64,000 bases of DNA from the NCBI RefSeq assembly GCF_003609635.1, contig NZ_MCIA01000008.1, positions 1 to 64,000 of the forward strand. Reading direction: 5' to 3'. Positions 42,938 to 52,172 of the stretch are shown piece after piece. The position numbers and the translations under genes were made by a program. Positions within the stretch are counted from its first letter, which is position 1. Each line of letters opens with the position of its first letter. A model generated the notes under the pieces. That model was not told the DNA's origin. It made no database searches and was given only the letters and a program-made list of their open reading frames with translations. The DNA is from Lacrimispora algidixylanolytica. Its GTDB lineage: Bacteria; Bacillota; Clostridia; Lachnospirales; Lachnospiraceae.

Positions 42938-44176
42938 CTATTCTGCCTCTTTGAATTCTCCGCTGTAGGAACCAAACATTCCCAGTCTCAGCTTTTGGGC
43001 AAAATCATCACCACCATCATCAGATTGCTTCTGATTTTGCTGCTGACGCTGTTGTTCCTGTCCGCCACCTTGCTGATCCTGATTGCGGTTATTCAAATAA
43101 TCCACGTCCGCCTTATCCACAACTACCTGGAATGGACGTTCCACATTGGCTTCCAGTATGTTTCCTATTTCAGTTGCTGACTGAGAAATAAGCTTTAACG
43201 TCTTACTCTCGGAACAAACGATGGATACGTGCACCTGATTGTTTTCATAAGAAACCTTAAGCAGGATCTTACCTAAATTGTGTGGTTCCAGCTGAAGCTC
43301 CATGCTGTCTTTTCCAGTTTTAATCTGGCTTAGGATTTGCTTAGATAATCTGTCTTCCAATTCTTCCGGATTGTTTTCATTCACAGGCATGGTTACGGTT
43401 TTTTCCTCTTGTCCGTGTATTGCATGAACTGGTTCCGGATTCCGACTGTTAAGATTTTCAAAGGCCTTTAAAGTAATTCCGTCTTCTTCTTTAACTTCTT
43501 TTACTTCTTTTGCTTCGGTCTTTTCATTTTTTATAAATGCTGGTCCAACCGATTCCTTAATAGCCTCGGCAAATCCCGGTCCGGTTAATGTCTCTTTTTT
43601 TACAACACCTGGACCTTCCAATACCACCTGGCTCTTCTCTGAAGCATTAGTTTCAGTAAGTTCTGGCTTCTTTCCCATCAGCGCTAAGCCGGGACCTTTT
43701 GGTAAAACCACGCTAGTTTGCTTCTTTGATTCATCTAAAATCAAATTTTCAAATCCCTTTGCTACCACACCTGGACCCTTAATTTCTTCTGTTTGCTTGT
43801 CTGGGTTAAGTGATTTTAAAAGCTGAGTTGGGTTGATTTTTCCAGATAGCTCAAGAGAGTTTTTATTTCCCTGAAAGATTCCAGGTGATAGAATACTCTG
43901 TAAAAATTCTTCCGGCAGCTTTTGCTCTTGAACAGGAACATCATTTTCAACAACTTTATTATCAGAAGGATTGTTGCCTATGTATTGAACTCCTGCGTCT
44001 TCCCCGTTATTCTTTGCTTCTGTTTTGGGGTTTTCGGAACCTGTACTTTTCTTCTGGGTCTTGTCCTTCAACAGATTCTTAAAACCAGCAATCCCCTCCT
44101 CTGTCTTTCCCTCTTTTTTAGAGGACTCTGACTTCGGCTTGTCAATCAGGTCTACATAACTTGTATTAACATTCAT
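42938..44176 (-). CDS. fliK: Hook-length control protein FliK
   Basis: A 412-residue ruler protein exported during hook growth. The C-terminal domain (~270-365) has the family signature SMELQLEPHNLGKILLKVSYENNQVHVSI. The N-terminal and central part is hydrophilic and disordered, and carries five short GPG/GPA-centred motifs (134, 161, 188, 199, 211) spaced 27, 27, 11 and 12 residues. A Gln/Gly-rich tail follows. It lies between fliJ and flgD, as usual. Confidence 0.9.
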   Translation of the reverse strand: MNVNTSYVDLIDKPKSESSKKEGKTEEGIAGFKNLLKDKTQKKSTGSENPKTEAKNNGEDAGVQYIGNNPSDNKVVENDVPVQEQKLPEEFLQSILSPGIFQGNKNSLELSGKINPTQLLKSLNPDKQTEEIKGPGVVAKGFENLILDESKKQTSVVLPKGPGLALMGKKPELTETNASEKSQVVLEGPGVVKKETLTGPGFAEAIKESVGPAFIKNEKTEAKEVKEVKEEDGITLKAFENLNSRNPEPVHAIHGQEEKTVTMPVNENNPEELEDRLSKQILSQIKTGKDSMELQLEPHNLGKILLKVSYENNQVHVSIVCSESKTLKLISQSATEIGNILEANVERPFQVVVDKADVDYLNNRNQDQQGGGQEQQRQQQNQKQSDDGGDDFAQKLRLGMFGSYSGEFKEAE

Positions 44177-44249
44177 CTCTTCTCCTCCTTTCTTATCTGC
44201 CTATTGGCATTATTTTCTATGGTAACTGACAGAGTTATCTCTGACAGGA

Positions 44250-44699
44250 CTACCTACTGTTGCGTACTGACATGGTGTTTGATACAAATTCTTCAATGAA
44301 CAACTCTTCGCTACGAAGGACTTCTTTATTATACTGAGTAAGCTTTTTTTCCTTTAACTTTTCAATAGAAGACTTTTCTTTTTTGGCTTCTACTACTTCA
44401 TCGCGCTTATGTTCTTCTTTTTTCTTCAGCTTTTTTAAAGTTCCTTCTTCAAAAAGAATTCTCTGCTGCATGTAAGTAATATATGACTCATATTCACGCA
44501 TGGCGCTTACTGACATACCACAGTGAGTCTCTTCCCGAAACCGGGTGCAGGCAGTTCCTCTTTGTTCTGACAAAGAAAAAATCTTTTGCTCTTGCTTGGA
44601 TACCTGAGTGAGGATAAGGGCATGTTCGCTTTTTAGATTATCTAAAATCTGATCTTTATAATTTAAAACTGTGTCTAAAGGAAAACTGAATTTTTTCAT
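44250..44699 (-). CDS. fliJ: Flagellar export protein FliJ
   Basis: A 149-residue antiparallel coiled-coil protein, the stalk-like partner of the FliI ATPase ring. It starts KKFSFPLDTVLNYKDQILDNLKSEHALI and is nearly all charged helix. Identification is by fold, size and position between fliI and fliK. The ribosome binding site is weak (GAAAGCGAG). Confidence 0.88.
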   Translation of the reverse strand: MKKFSFPLDTVLNYKDQILDNLKSEHALILTQVSKQEQKIFSLSEQRGTACTRFREETHCGMSVSAMREYESYITYMQQRILFEEGTLKKLKKKEEHKRDEVVEAKKEKSSIEKLKEKKLTQYNKEVLRSEELFIEEFVSNTMSVRNSR

Positions 44700-44720
44700 T
44701 TGCAGCTCGCTTTCTCAACC

Positions 44721-46022
44721 TTACCCTAAAATTTCTTTCATCTTATCCAGGATCTCTTCATAGCTGTTGTTTTCCTGTATTCCCTGACAAAGGAATTCAT
44801 TTATCTTATCAATTTTAGCAATTGCAAAATCTAGTTTTGGATTGGTACCGCTTTTATAGGCGCCAATGGAAATAAGATCCTCGTTTTTCTCATAAATACT
44901 CAAAATATCTCTGACCCGAGAGGCCAACAAACGATGTTCCTCTGATACAACATTGTTCATCAACCTTGAGATACTTGCGCTTACATCAATAGCTGGAAAG
45001 TGGTTTGCATTGGCCAATTTTCTGCTAAGTACAATATGCCCATCTACAATACCTCGAACCGTATCTGCAATTGGTTCATTCGTATCATCACCTTCTACCA
45101 ACACCGTATAGATACCTGTAATAGAGCCTTCTTCAAAATTCCCGCTACGTTCTAGAAGTTTAGGGAACTCAGCATATATAGAAGGCGTATATCCACGGGC
45201 CACAGGAGGTTCGCCGATGGCAAGTCCGATTTCACGTTGAGCCATAGCAAATCGGGTGAGGGAATCCATCATGAGCAATACATTCAAGCCTTGGTTTTTA
45301 AAATATTCCGCTATGGTAGTCGCTACCAGAGGGCATTTCATACGCAACATGGCTGGCTGATCCGAAGTAGCAACCACCAAAACAGATCGCTCCATTCCTT
45401 CCGGTCCAAGATCCTTTTCAATGAACTCACGGACCTCTCTGCCTCGCTCTCCAACCAGTGCCACAACATTAATATCTGCTTTGACATTCCTGGCTATCAT
45501 TCCAAGCAAAGTACTCTTACCAACACCACTACCTGCAAAAATACCAATACGCTGTCCTTTTCCTATGGTATTCATTCCATCAATGGCTTTAACTCCAAAT
45601 TCCAGCTTTTCAGAAATAGGAGGACGTGTCATGGGATTGATGTATGGATTCTCAACATAGTAAAACTTGGGTGATTCAAAAGGGCCTTTCCCATCCATGG
45701 GTTCTCCCTTTGCATCAATGATACGACCTCTTAAAAAATCGCCTACGGGTATTTTTAATCGGCGCTTCGTATTCCTTACAAAACTGCCTGCAGCAATGCC
45801 ATTCATATTTTCATAGGCCATAAGCTGTATCTTATCATCCTTAAATCCTACTACTTCTACCGGTATCTGTTCCTGCTTGTCCTCATTGTAGATATAAGCA
45901 ATGTCACCGATACTGGCTTTACCGCCCGATGCTTCCATGGACATTCCAACAATATTTTCAATTTTACCAATGTGATCAATTGTCTCTGTCTTCATTATAA
46001 GATCAGAAAGTTCCTTAAACAT
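44721..46022 (-). CDS. fliI: Flagellar export ATPase FliI
   Basis: A 433-residue F1-like ATPase that drives or readies type III export. The P-loop GSGVGKST is at 164-171; GERGREVREF and the Walker B LLMMDSLTRFAMAQREIGLA are present, as is the conserved GYTPSIYAEFPKLLERSG. Length is normal. It lies 15 bases after fliH and 22 before fliJ, the usual cluster of export ATPase genes. Confidence 0.97.
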   Translation of the reverse strand: MFKELSDLIMKTETIDHIGKIENIVGMSMEASGGKASIGDIAYIYNEDKQEQIPVEVVGFKDDKIQLMAYENMNGIAAGSFVRNTKRRLKIPVGDFLRGRIIDAKGEPMDGKGPFESPKFYYVENPYINPMTRPPISEKLEFGVKAIDGMNTIGKGQRIGIFAGSGVGKSTLLGMIARNVKADINVVALVGERGREVREFIEKDLGPEGMERSVLVVATSDQPAMLRMKCPLVATTIAEYFKNQGLNVLLMMDSLTRFAMAQREIGLAIGEPPVARGYTPSIYAEFPKLLERSGNFEEGSITGIYTVLVEGDDTNEPIADTVRGIVDGHIVLSRKLANANHFPAIDVSASISRLMNNVVSEEHRLLASRVRDILSIYEKNEDLISIGAYKSGTNPKLDFAIAKIDKINEFLCQGIQENNSYEEILDKMKEILG

Positions 46023-46036
46023 GGGAGTTCCTCCTG

Positions 46037-46843
46037 CTACAGTCTGGCATTATTGAGTATTCCTTTGATATTTTCAATCTGAGTATTGACGCTAACATCA
46101 ATAATTTCTTCTGGAAGCTCAATGATACAACTGCCATCTTCTGCATGATCCATGGAGATGATTTTAATATTACCTGAAATATGGGACAATTCGTTTAACA
46201 GTCCCACATCTCCCTGCATCATCATCCCTGCATCCTTTTGTGATACATAGATTTTTACCCATTGGGTCTTTTTCAGCTTTCCTGCCGCTCCTACAATCAT
46301 TCGTTTTATGATCTCACCGCTTGATTTTAAGCTGGTTTGAATTACCTTTTCCGCTATGGTCAAAGTGATTTTCTTTAGGTCGTCCATGTATTTTTCAAGA
46401 AGTTTGTCCTTTTCCCGAGTGATACTTTCTATGGTCAGCCTGACAGTAGTCTTAAATTCTTCCATCTGCAGGTCTAACTCTGTCTTATGATCCTCATAAG
46501 CTTTGTTGGTTCCGTCAAGCAATCCCGCCTCGTAACCGTTTAAGTAGCCGTTTTCTCGTGCTTCCTCTTGAAGCCTTCTAGCCTCTTCCTCTGCCTGTAA
46601 AAGTATCTCTTCTGACCGTTTTGTTGCTTCTTTATATGCATCCGAAGCCTGTTTGTAGATCGATTCCGCTTCTTCTTTCAGCTTATCTGTCACCTGATCT
46701 ACAAACGCCTCAGTTACCAATTCTTCCAATTGTTCCTGTTGCTTAGAAATCTCAATGATATCATCAAACGTTCTGTCAAATGCGTATTCCAGAACACGAT
46801 CACCTGTACGTGTTCCTTTCATAATATTAGGCAATGATATCAT
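46037..46843 (-). CDS. fliH: Flagellar export regulator FliH
   Basis: A 268-residue helical protein that binds FliI and the C-ring, like the peripheral stalk of an F-type ATPase. It has the long central coiled coil with GxxxG-like spacing (AGLLDGTNKAYEDHKTELDLQ) and a C-terminal FliH domain (LTIAEKVIQTSLKSSGEIIKRMIVGAAGKL). It overlaps the fliG end by ~17 bases. The ATG at 46843 is preferred over an in-frame GTG at 46852, which overlaps the GGTGG site. Confidence 0.9.
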   Translation of the reverse strand: MISLPNIMKGTRTGDRVLEYAFDRTFDDIIEISKQQEQLEELVTEAFVDQVTDKLKEEAESIYKQASDAYKEATKRSEEILLQAEEEARRLQEEARENGYLNGYEAGLLDGTNKAYEDHKTELDLQMEEFKTTVRLTIESITREKDKLLEKYMDDLKKITLTIAEKVIQTSLKSSGEIIKRMIVGAAGKLKKTQWVKIYVSQKDAGMMMQGDVGLLNELSHISGNIKIISMDHAEDGSCIIELPEEIIDVSVNTQIENIKGILNNARL

Positions 46844-47831
46844 CCTTTCCACCCTTGCTAATGATCAGCTCGCCTTCTTCCTCCAGACGTCTGATGGTCG
46901 CAACGATTCTCTGCTGAGCTTCCTGTACATCCTTCACACGAACATTAACGGTAACTTCCATATCAGAAATAATACTCTCTCTCATACGGCTGGACATATT
47001 AGCAAAGATTGCCTCAGAAATCTGCTCATTGGTTCCTTTAAGAGCATAAACCATATCCTTCATATCGCACTCGCGAATGAAACGCTGAATGGAACGATTG
47101 TCCATGGTAACAATATCCTCGAACACGAACATCTTTTTGCGGATTGTGTCTGCCAGATCTGCATCCTTTTTCCCCAATTCCTCGAAGATAAGTTTCTCGT
47201 TTCCTCGATCCATACGGTTCATTACGTTTGCAATGTAATCGATACCGCCCACAGTTGTGTAATCGGTGGTGATGATGCCTGAGAACTTTCTTTTAATCTC
47301 ATCTTCCACGATCTTAATGCCATCTGGAGATGCACTTTCCATTCTTGCAATGGCTTCTACCACTTTAAATCTTTTTTCAGGAGGCAGCTCAGAAATCAGT
47401 TCCGCCGTCATATCTTCTGTAGTATAAGAGAGAACCAGAGCAATGGTCTGCGGTCTCTCATGCTGTAAAATAGAAAATAAGTTTTTTGAATCACTCTTTC
47501 TAATAAATCCAAAGGATCTGGATTTTAACGACTGTGTCACCTTCTGAAGAAGATTATTCGCAGTGCTCTCGCCAAATGCTTTTTCTAAAACTGTCCTAGC
47601 GTATTCAAGACCGCCATCGGTTACGACCTTCTGTGTTAAACAGGTCTTATAAAAATCATCCAGTATCTCTTCTGTGGCTTTGGCTTCTACGTGCCCTAGC
47701 TTTGCCACTTCCACTGTGAGTTTTTCAATTTCCTCTTCGGAAAGATATTTATAAACTTTAGACGCTTTGTCTACTCCGAGCGAAACAATAACAGTTGCCG
47801 CTTTTTGTTCTGGTCTTAGACTAGTTGTCAT
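46827..47831 (-). CDS. fliG: Motor switch protein FliG
   Basis: A 334-residue rotor protein that contacts MotA. The middle domain has ERPQTIALVLSY where most FliG proteins have EHPQ (His to Arg); the C-terminal torque helix with charged residues (FEDIVTMDNRSIQRFIRECDMKDMVYALKG) is intact. It overlaps the fliF end by 11 bases, with the GGAGGGGAG site inside fliF. Confidence 0.96.
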   Translation of the reverse strand: MTTSLRPEQKAATVIVSLGVDKASKVYKYLSEEEIEKLTVEVAKLGHVEAKATEEILDDFYKTCLTQKVVTDGGLEYARTVLEKAFGESTANNLLQKVTQSLKSRSFGFIRKSDSKNLFSILQHERPQTIALVLSYTTEDMTAELISELPPEKRFKVVEAIARMESASPDGIKIVEDEIKRKFSGIITTDYTTVGGIDYIANVMNRMDRGNEKLIFEELGKKDADLADTIRKKMFVFEDIVTMDNRSIQRFIRECDMKDMVYALKGTNEQISEAIFANMSSRMRESIISDMEVTVNVRVKDVQEAQQRIVATIRRLEEEGELIISKGGKDDIIA

Positions 47832-49446
47832 TGTTCTCCCCTCCGTTCAACCACGCTTTCAGTAACTGAGCTGAAATCTCAGGATTCTGATCTGCAAAAT
47901 CACGAATACTCTCACGCAGCTCTGCACCTCGATCCACCTCCGGAACGAAAATCTCAGGTTCAACCGGTTCAATTTCTTCCACAACCTCTTCTTCCATAAC
48001 CTCTGGAATCTCTCGAACGATAGGAACATCTTCTTGACTATCCTCCGTATCGGCGAGCATGGCTTTCTTTTTGTTTGCACTTCTAATCGCCAATATAACG
48101 ATTAATAGAAGTAATACGACTCCGACCGCTGCCGCAATTAGTACCCACTGATTAATAATCATACCCTTTGCCCCTGCCTCAGCTGTGTCTTCCGGCTGCT
48201 TTGGCACATCAACAGTATAAAACGGTGCTGCTACTGCAGTAATCTTCTCTGCCCGTTCTGCCTGGGTAATGCCTGCCGCATTACCAGCCAGGTTGCGAAT
48301 ATCGTCCACAGTGAGCGTACCAAAATCAGCCCCGTTCACAACAACGGAAACCGTAAGATTCTCAAGACTTCCGGGATTGATCTGTCCCTGCTCCTTAATC
48401 TGGTTAATAAGGTACTTTCTGCTAAGACCATTGGAAGCATAAGAGCCCTCAGCACCGGTTCCAGTACCTGCTGCATTATATTCTGGAATATCAGCATTTG
48501 CTTCTGATCCAGCAACACCGGAGGCAGTTTGCTTATCACCAGAAAACTCCTTATTAATGGTCTCTTCTGAAATAATACCAGTTTTGTCCTTCTGATCAAT
48601 CTTATCTGGAGTATTATAAACAATGCTCTCGCGAATCAATTTATCCATATTGACCGTACATTTTGCAGAAACCTTTACGTTTCCGTTGCCATATACGGGT
48701 CCTAAAACATTAATAACCTTAGCTGAAATCTGATCTTCAATCACTTTTGCAATCTCTTCGTTTGCTTTACCAGTGTTAAGATCATCCTCTTTAGAGTCTA
48801 CAGTAATTTCTCTACCATTGCCGTCAAAAACAGAAACGTTGTCAATGACCATACCAGGAATACTTCTGGATATAAGTCTTTGAACAGACTTAGCCTGTTC
48901 CTCTGTAGGTGCTCCTCCATCTTTCATCACGATAACAGCCTGAGCACTCGCTTCCTTTGCACTATCCTCAGACAGCGCATACTTGGAAGTTTCTCCCAGG
49001 GCTATCGTAACATATGCTTCTTTTACACCATCAAAGAGCTGGATCGTGGAACCAATTCTGGTCTCCAGATCATAAAGCTTAAAAGTCTTCCGGTCTGAAT
49101 CAGTCGTCATTAAGTTAACATTATTCTTAAAAACATCGTATGTAAAACCGCTTTTGGGATATCCTTCTGAAACTAGCTTTGCTCTGGTCGTATCCATCTG
49201 CTCTACCGGTACCAGAATGTCTCCACCTTCATACTGATAGGAAACGCCATCTTCCTGTAGCTTTCCTATGATCTGCTTTGCTTCCTCGCTGCCAACGCCT
49301 GTAAACATTACCTCAAAAGGCTTCTGTCGCATGGATAATGCCAGGACCACCGCTCCTGCAACTACTAAAACACCCACAATTCCAGCTATAATAATCTTCT
49401 TCGTCTTACCGCTAAGACCATTCAAAAATTCCTTAATTTTTTCCAT
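47821..49446 (-). CDS. fliF: MS-ring protein FliF
   Basis: A 541-residue membrane-ring protein. The first membrane helix is at ~17-38, followed by YscJ/FliF ring-building domains, a long loop, a second membrane helix near 431-455 (NQWVLIAAAVGVVLLLLIVILAI) and a C-terminal FliG-binding tail (ESIRDFADQNPEISAQLLKAWLN). Length and layout are normal. It lies between fliE and fliG. Confidence 0.96.
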   Translation of the reverse strand: MEKIKEFLNGLSGKTKKIIIAGIVGVLVVAGAVVLALSMRQKPFEVMFTGVGSEEAKQIIGKLQEDGVSYQYEGGDILVPVEQMDTTRAKLVSEGYPKSGFTYDVFKNNVNLMTTDSDRKTFKLYDLETRIGSTIQLFDGVKEAYVTIALGETSKYALSEDSAKEASAQAVIVMKDGGAPTEEQAKSVQRLISRSIPGMVIDNVSVFDGNGREITVDSKEDDLNTGKANEEIAKVIEDQISAKVINVLGPVYGNGNVKVSAKCTVNMDKLIRESIVYNTPDKIDQKDKTGIISEETINKEFSGDKQTASGVAGSEANADIPEYNAAGTGTGAEGSYASNGLSRKYLINQIKEQGQINPGSLENLTVSVVVNGADFGTLTVDDIRNLAGNAAGITQAERAEKITAVAAPFYTVDVPKQPEDTAEAGAKGMIINQWVLIAAAVGVVLLLLIVILAIRSANKKKAMLADTEDSQEDVPIVREIPEVMEEEVVEEIEPVEPEIFVPEVDRGAELRESIRDFADQNPEISAQLLKAWLNGGENNDN

Positions 49447-49472
49447 CGACTCTGTCCGCCCCGTTATCCATC

Positions 49473-49784
49473 TTAAATACTAATCCTCATCATTTCGTTA
49501 TAAGACTCCAATGCCTTACTACGAAGTGCCGTTAAAAGTTCTATCGATAACTGGGCTTTTGCTGCTGCTGCTGGCACGGTGTGTGCGTCATTAATCTGGC
49601 CTGTGGACAATAAGTATTCCTGGGTTGTCAGATTCTTGTCTGTCTCTTTTACATTCTGAATGGCTTCTCTAAAAACATCCTGAAAGGCTGAATTTCCAGC
49701 ATTACCGGATGCTATCTTCTTGTCACTTCCTATATTTCCAATGGAATTCAAGGGAATAATGGGTGTTATGAACATCTGTTCCAT
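49473..49784 (-). CDS. fliE: Basal-body protein FliE
   Basis: A 103-residue rod-to-MS-ring adaptor. It has the FliE C-terminal pattern FQDVFREAIQNVKETDKN and AAAKAQLSIELLTALRSKALESYNEMMRISI. It follows flgB directly by 17 bases; flgC, which normally sits between them, is located elsewhere in the operon. Confidence 0.93.
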   Translation of the reverse strand: MEQMFITPIIPLNSIGNIGSDKKIASGNAGNSAFQDVFREAIQNVKETDKNLTTQEYLLSTGQINDAHTVPAAAAKAQLSIELLTALRSKALESYNEMMRISI

Positions 49785-49801
49785 GTTATGTACCTCCTGG
49801 T

Positions 49802-50182
49802 TTAACCTTTAATTATCGTACGTAGTCTGCTTATCTCGCTGTTTAAAGCATTAAGTTCATATTGGTACTGCAACGTTGTTCTTGCTAATTCCACGTTCTC
49901 CACATCCATATTAACATTGTTCCCATCCATTCTTGCCGATTCATTATCCGTATTCCTTATGAAATGCCTGGAATTTCCAATGATATTACTTATGTCCTGG
50001 GATGTGCCTTTTTTTCCTGCCATAAGACGTTTGCGTAATTCATCCTCAAACGTTACATACTGGGCTTTATATCCCGGGGTATCTCCATTGGCAATGTTGT
50101 TAAGAGTAACTTTCTGTTTCGACCACAGATAATCCAGAGTCTTCTCCGCCATGGAAATATTGTTTCCAAATATTAAATTCAT
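49802..50182 (-). CDS. flgB: Proximal rod protein FlgB, operon leader
   Basis: A 126-residue proximal rod protein with the rod signature (LDYLWSKQKVTLNNIANGDTPGYKAQYVTFEDELRKRL) and C-terminal MDVENVELARTTLQYQYELNALNSEISRLRTIIKG. It is the first gene of the long minus-strand flagellar operon, behind a strong sigma-A promoter with a leader of about 130 bases. A GAGGAACAG ribosome binding site precedes the ATG. Confidence 0.95.
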   Translation of the reverse strand: MNLIFGNNISMAEKTLDYLWSKQKVTLNNIANGDTPGYKAQYVTFEDELRKRLMAGKKGTSQDISNIIGNSRHFIRNTDNESARMDGNNVNMDVENVELARTTLQYQYELNALNSEISRLRTIIKG

Positions 50183-50317
50183 CGGATCTGTTCCTCACTT
50201 TCACTTCTTTCAGTAAAATGTTTTTCATACGTAATAGGGTTTTAAACATCTAAATGTAGTTAAATTTCGACAAGCAATTCCAAAATTATATTATTTTTGT
50301 AATTTTAAACTTACTTT

Positions 50318-50346
50318 ATTTTACATTTTATTACATATATTGTCAA
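50318..50346 (-). promoter_or_regulatory. Sigma-A promoter of the flgB (fla/che) operon
   Basis: On the minus strand: TTGACA (50346-50341), 17-base spacer, TAAAAT (50323-50318). The -35 is perfect and the -10 matches five of six bases. The transcript would begin near 50311, giving a ~130-base leader before flgB. Confidence 0.8.
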
Positions 50347-50435
50347 GAAAGTTCTATTAAGCCAATATCCAAAAACTGGTTATAATTATGCTCTCTATCC
50401 GGCATTTTGTATAATTTGATTTTTCATAGATAGAA

Positions 50436-51443
50436 TCAGACCTGCCGCTGCATTTCCTTCCTTATAAGAGGAAGTACTTCCCAAGTTTTTAAGAAGGCCC
50501 AAACCACCTCTGGATCAAACTGTTTTCCACTACCTCTTAACAATTCCTTACGAATTTGTGCAGGATTAAGCCTCGGCCTGTAACATCGGTTGCTGCTCAT
50601 GGCATCAAAGGAATCTGCCACACAAATGATTCTCGCAAGCAGGGGGATCTCGGTACCAAAGAGCCCATCAGGATAGCCTTTTCCGTCAAAGCGTTCATGG
50701 TGGTATCTTGCTCCTAGTTCCAAATCTCGAAATGTCGTGATGTCTTTTAGGATTTCCGCCCCCATTACGGTATGGCTTTTCATAACTGCCATTTCTAAGG
50801 GTGTTAGCGGCGTTGTCTTTAATAGGATCTTATCGGGCACCCCCACCTTTCCAACATCATGGAGCATTGCAATGTCGTATAAGCGCCTAATCTCCTCCTT
50901 GGACCAGTTCATATTCTCTGCTATTAATACGGAATATCTGGCCACTCGCTTGGAATGTCCTTTTGTGTAAGAATCTCTCGCATCAATTAAGGCTGTCATT
51001 GCACTTATTGAGGCAAGGGAAACCTCCTCCAGCTCCTTCGTCTTTTGCTCCAGCTTTATCTTAAGCTCTTCGCTATAACGTTTTACTTCCAAAGCTTTTT
51101 TGACACGGCTTAAAAGAACCTCTTTTGAAACTGGTTTTGTAATAAAATCATATGCTCCCTGTTTTAAGCATTCTGCCTCTATCGCCTTATCTGTTTGTGA
51201 TGTTATGAAAATAATTGGTATGTCAGAACAATCCGGTCTCATTTTTAATTGTCTCATGGTTTGCCAACCATCTACCTTAGGCATTGCAAGGTCTAAAAGA
51301 ATCAGATCCGGTTTTAACTGTTCCATATAACGGAACGCAATCTCTCCTGAAACAGTAGTAAACACCTCGAAATATTCAGAGAGTATATCTTCTAATACTC
51401 TTAGAAAAAAAGAAGTGTCATCAATTGCCAATATTCTGTACAA
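50436..51443 (-). CDS. REC-HD-GYP c-di-GMP phosphodiesterase response regulator
   Basis: A 335-residue response regulator. The receiver (1-120) has acidic D8-D9 and phospho-acceptor D51 in LLDLAMP. A short coiled coil leads to an HD-GYP domain with HD 195-196, K199, H224, H248-H249, GYP 256-258 and D277, all the expected metal ligands, so it should hydrolyse cyclic di-GMP. The start is TTG with a GGGGGG run 6 bases upstream. A sigma-D-type promoter lies about 390 bases before it. No cognate kinase is adjacent. Confidence 0.9.
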   Translation of the reverse strand: MYRILAIDDTSFFLRVLEDILSEYFEVFTTVSGEIAFRYMEQLKPDLILLDLAMPKVDGWQTMRQLKMRPDCSDIPIIFITSQTDKAIEAECLKQGAYDFITKPVSKEVLLSRVKKALEVKRYSEELKIKLEQKTKELEEVSLASISAMTALIDARDSYTKGHSKRVARYSVLIAENMNWSKEEIRRLYDIAMLHDVGKVGVPDKILLKTTPLTPLEMAVMKSHTVMGAEILKDITTFRDLELGARYHHERFDGKGYPDGLFGTEIPLLARIICVADSFDAMSSNRCYRPRLNPAQIRKELLRGSGKQFDPEVVWAFLKTWEVLPLIRKEMQRQV

Positions 51444-51459
51444 GCCTCTCCCCCCTCAC

Positions 51460-51476
51460 TTGAAAGCCGCTTTCAA
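51460..51476. other. Small hairpin before the HD-GYP start
   Basis: TTGAAAGC-C-GCTTTCAA, perfect 8-base arms, ending ~17 bases before the TTG start codon and just upstream of the G-rich ribosome binding site. It could affect translation of the HD-GYP regulator. Confidence 0.45.
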
Positions 51477-51831
51477 AACCACCCCAGAAACTGCCGAAAC
51501 CTCATCCTCCCAAAAACACTTACCCCATACTGACAGAAGAAAAAGGGTTCGACCTATAAATTTCTTATATCTTATCTAACAAATTCATGGTTCTCCAAAC
51601 AAGCATGCGTACATACAAAAGCTTATGTATGGAATATGATAGTTCAATATTTTATCTTATTCCATTGTCCAGACTATGAAAATGTTCATGGAACAACAAA
51701 AATTTACACTGAAATTCTATATCATTTCACCAGGCTGTTTCACTCTTAATGGGCATTTATTTTAATCTACCCGTAATATCTGGCTCCATGATTTGGTTAT
51801 ATTTTATCTTTTTATTATCATTTCTATATTT
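51477..51831 (-). other. Long leader of the HD-GYP gene
   Basis: About 355 bases between a sigma-D-type promoter and the start region of the HD-GYP gene. I recognise no known riboswitch class and no conserved ORF. The length leaves room for a structured leader or a small RNA. Confidence 0.4.
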
Positions 51832-51858
51832 ATATCGAAACCAAAGTGAAAAAAATAA
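51832..51858 (-). promoter_or_regulatory. Sigma-D-type promoter of the HD-GYP gene
   Basis: On the minus strand: TTAT (51858-51855), 15-base spacer, TTCGATAT (51839-51832). It matches the other late promoters but sits ~390 bases from the start codon. Confidence 0.45.
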
Positions 51859-52172
51859 GCAACTTTAGTCGATTTTTGTCATTTTATCAATATCTTAATA
51901 CTTATCATACAGGAAAATATGTTAAATAAAGAATAGACCACTAAAAAGTACCATAAAAATAACAAATGACTTATCATCGAACGTCCCTTTGTTCGAAATA
52001 ATATGGATTCAAGAAATGTGCATTCCTTTCATATAATAGAACGATAAACAAAATCATAAGATTTATAATCATTCGCATCTAAGCGATTCGTCAAATATAG
52101 AGTCAAATTACCAAAACCTTCTGATTAAAAGCTTAGCTCTGTTGATATTTTATAATGAAAGAGGAAGTCATA
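51859..52172. other. Intergenic region before the glycosyltransferase
   Basis: AT-rich DNA with no gene. It holds an inverted repeat TCGAAC-N8-GTTCGA (51977-51996), a TATAAT (52032-52037) and AACGATAA (52040-52047) without a matching -35. The promoter of the glycosyltransferase gene could not be fixed. Confidence 0.4.

Noticed and set aside
51977-51996. Inverted repeat TCGAAC-N8-GTTCGA as operator of the glycosyltransferase
   Set aside because: The arms are only six bases and the site is ~180 bases from the gene; chance is plausible.
52040-52047. AACGATAA as sigma-D -10 before the glycosyltransferase
   Set aside because: No TTAT/TTAA-like -35 at the right distance.
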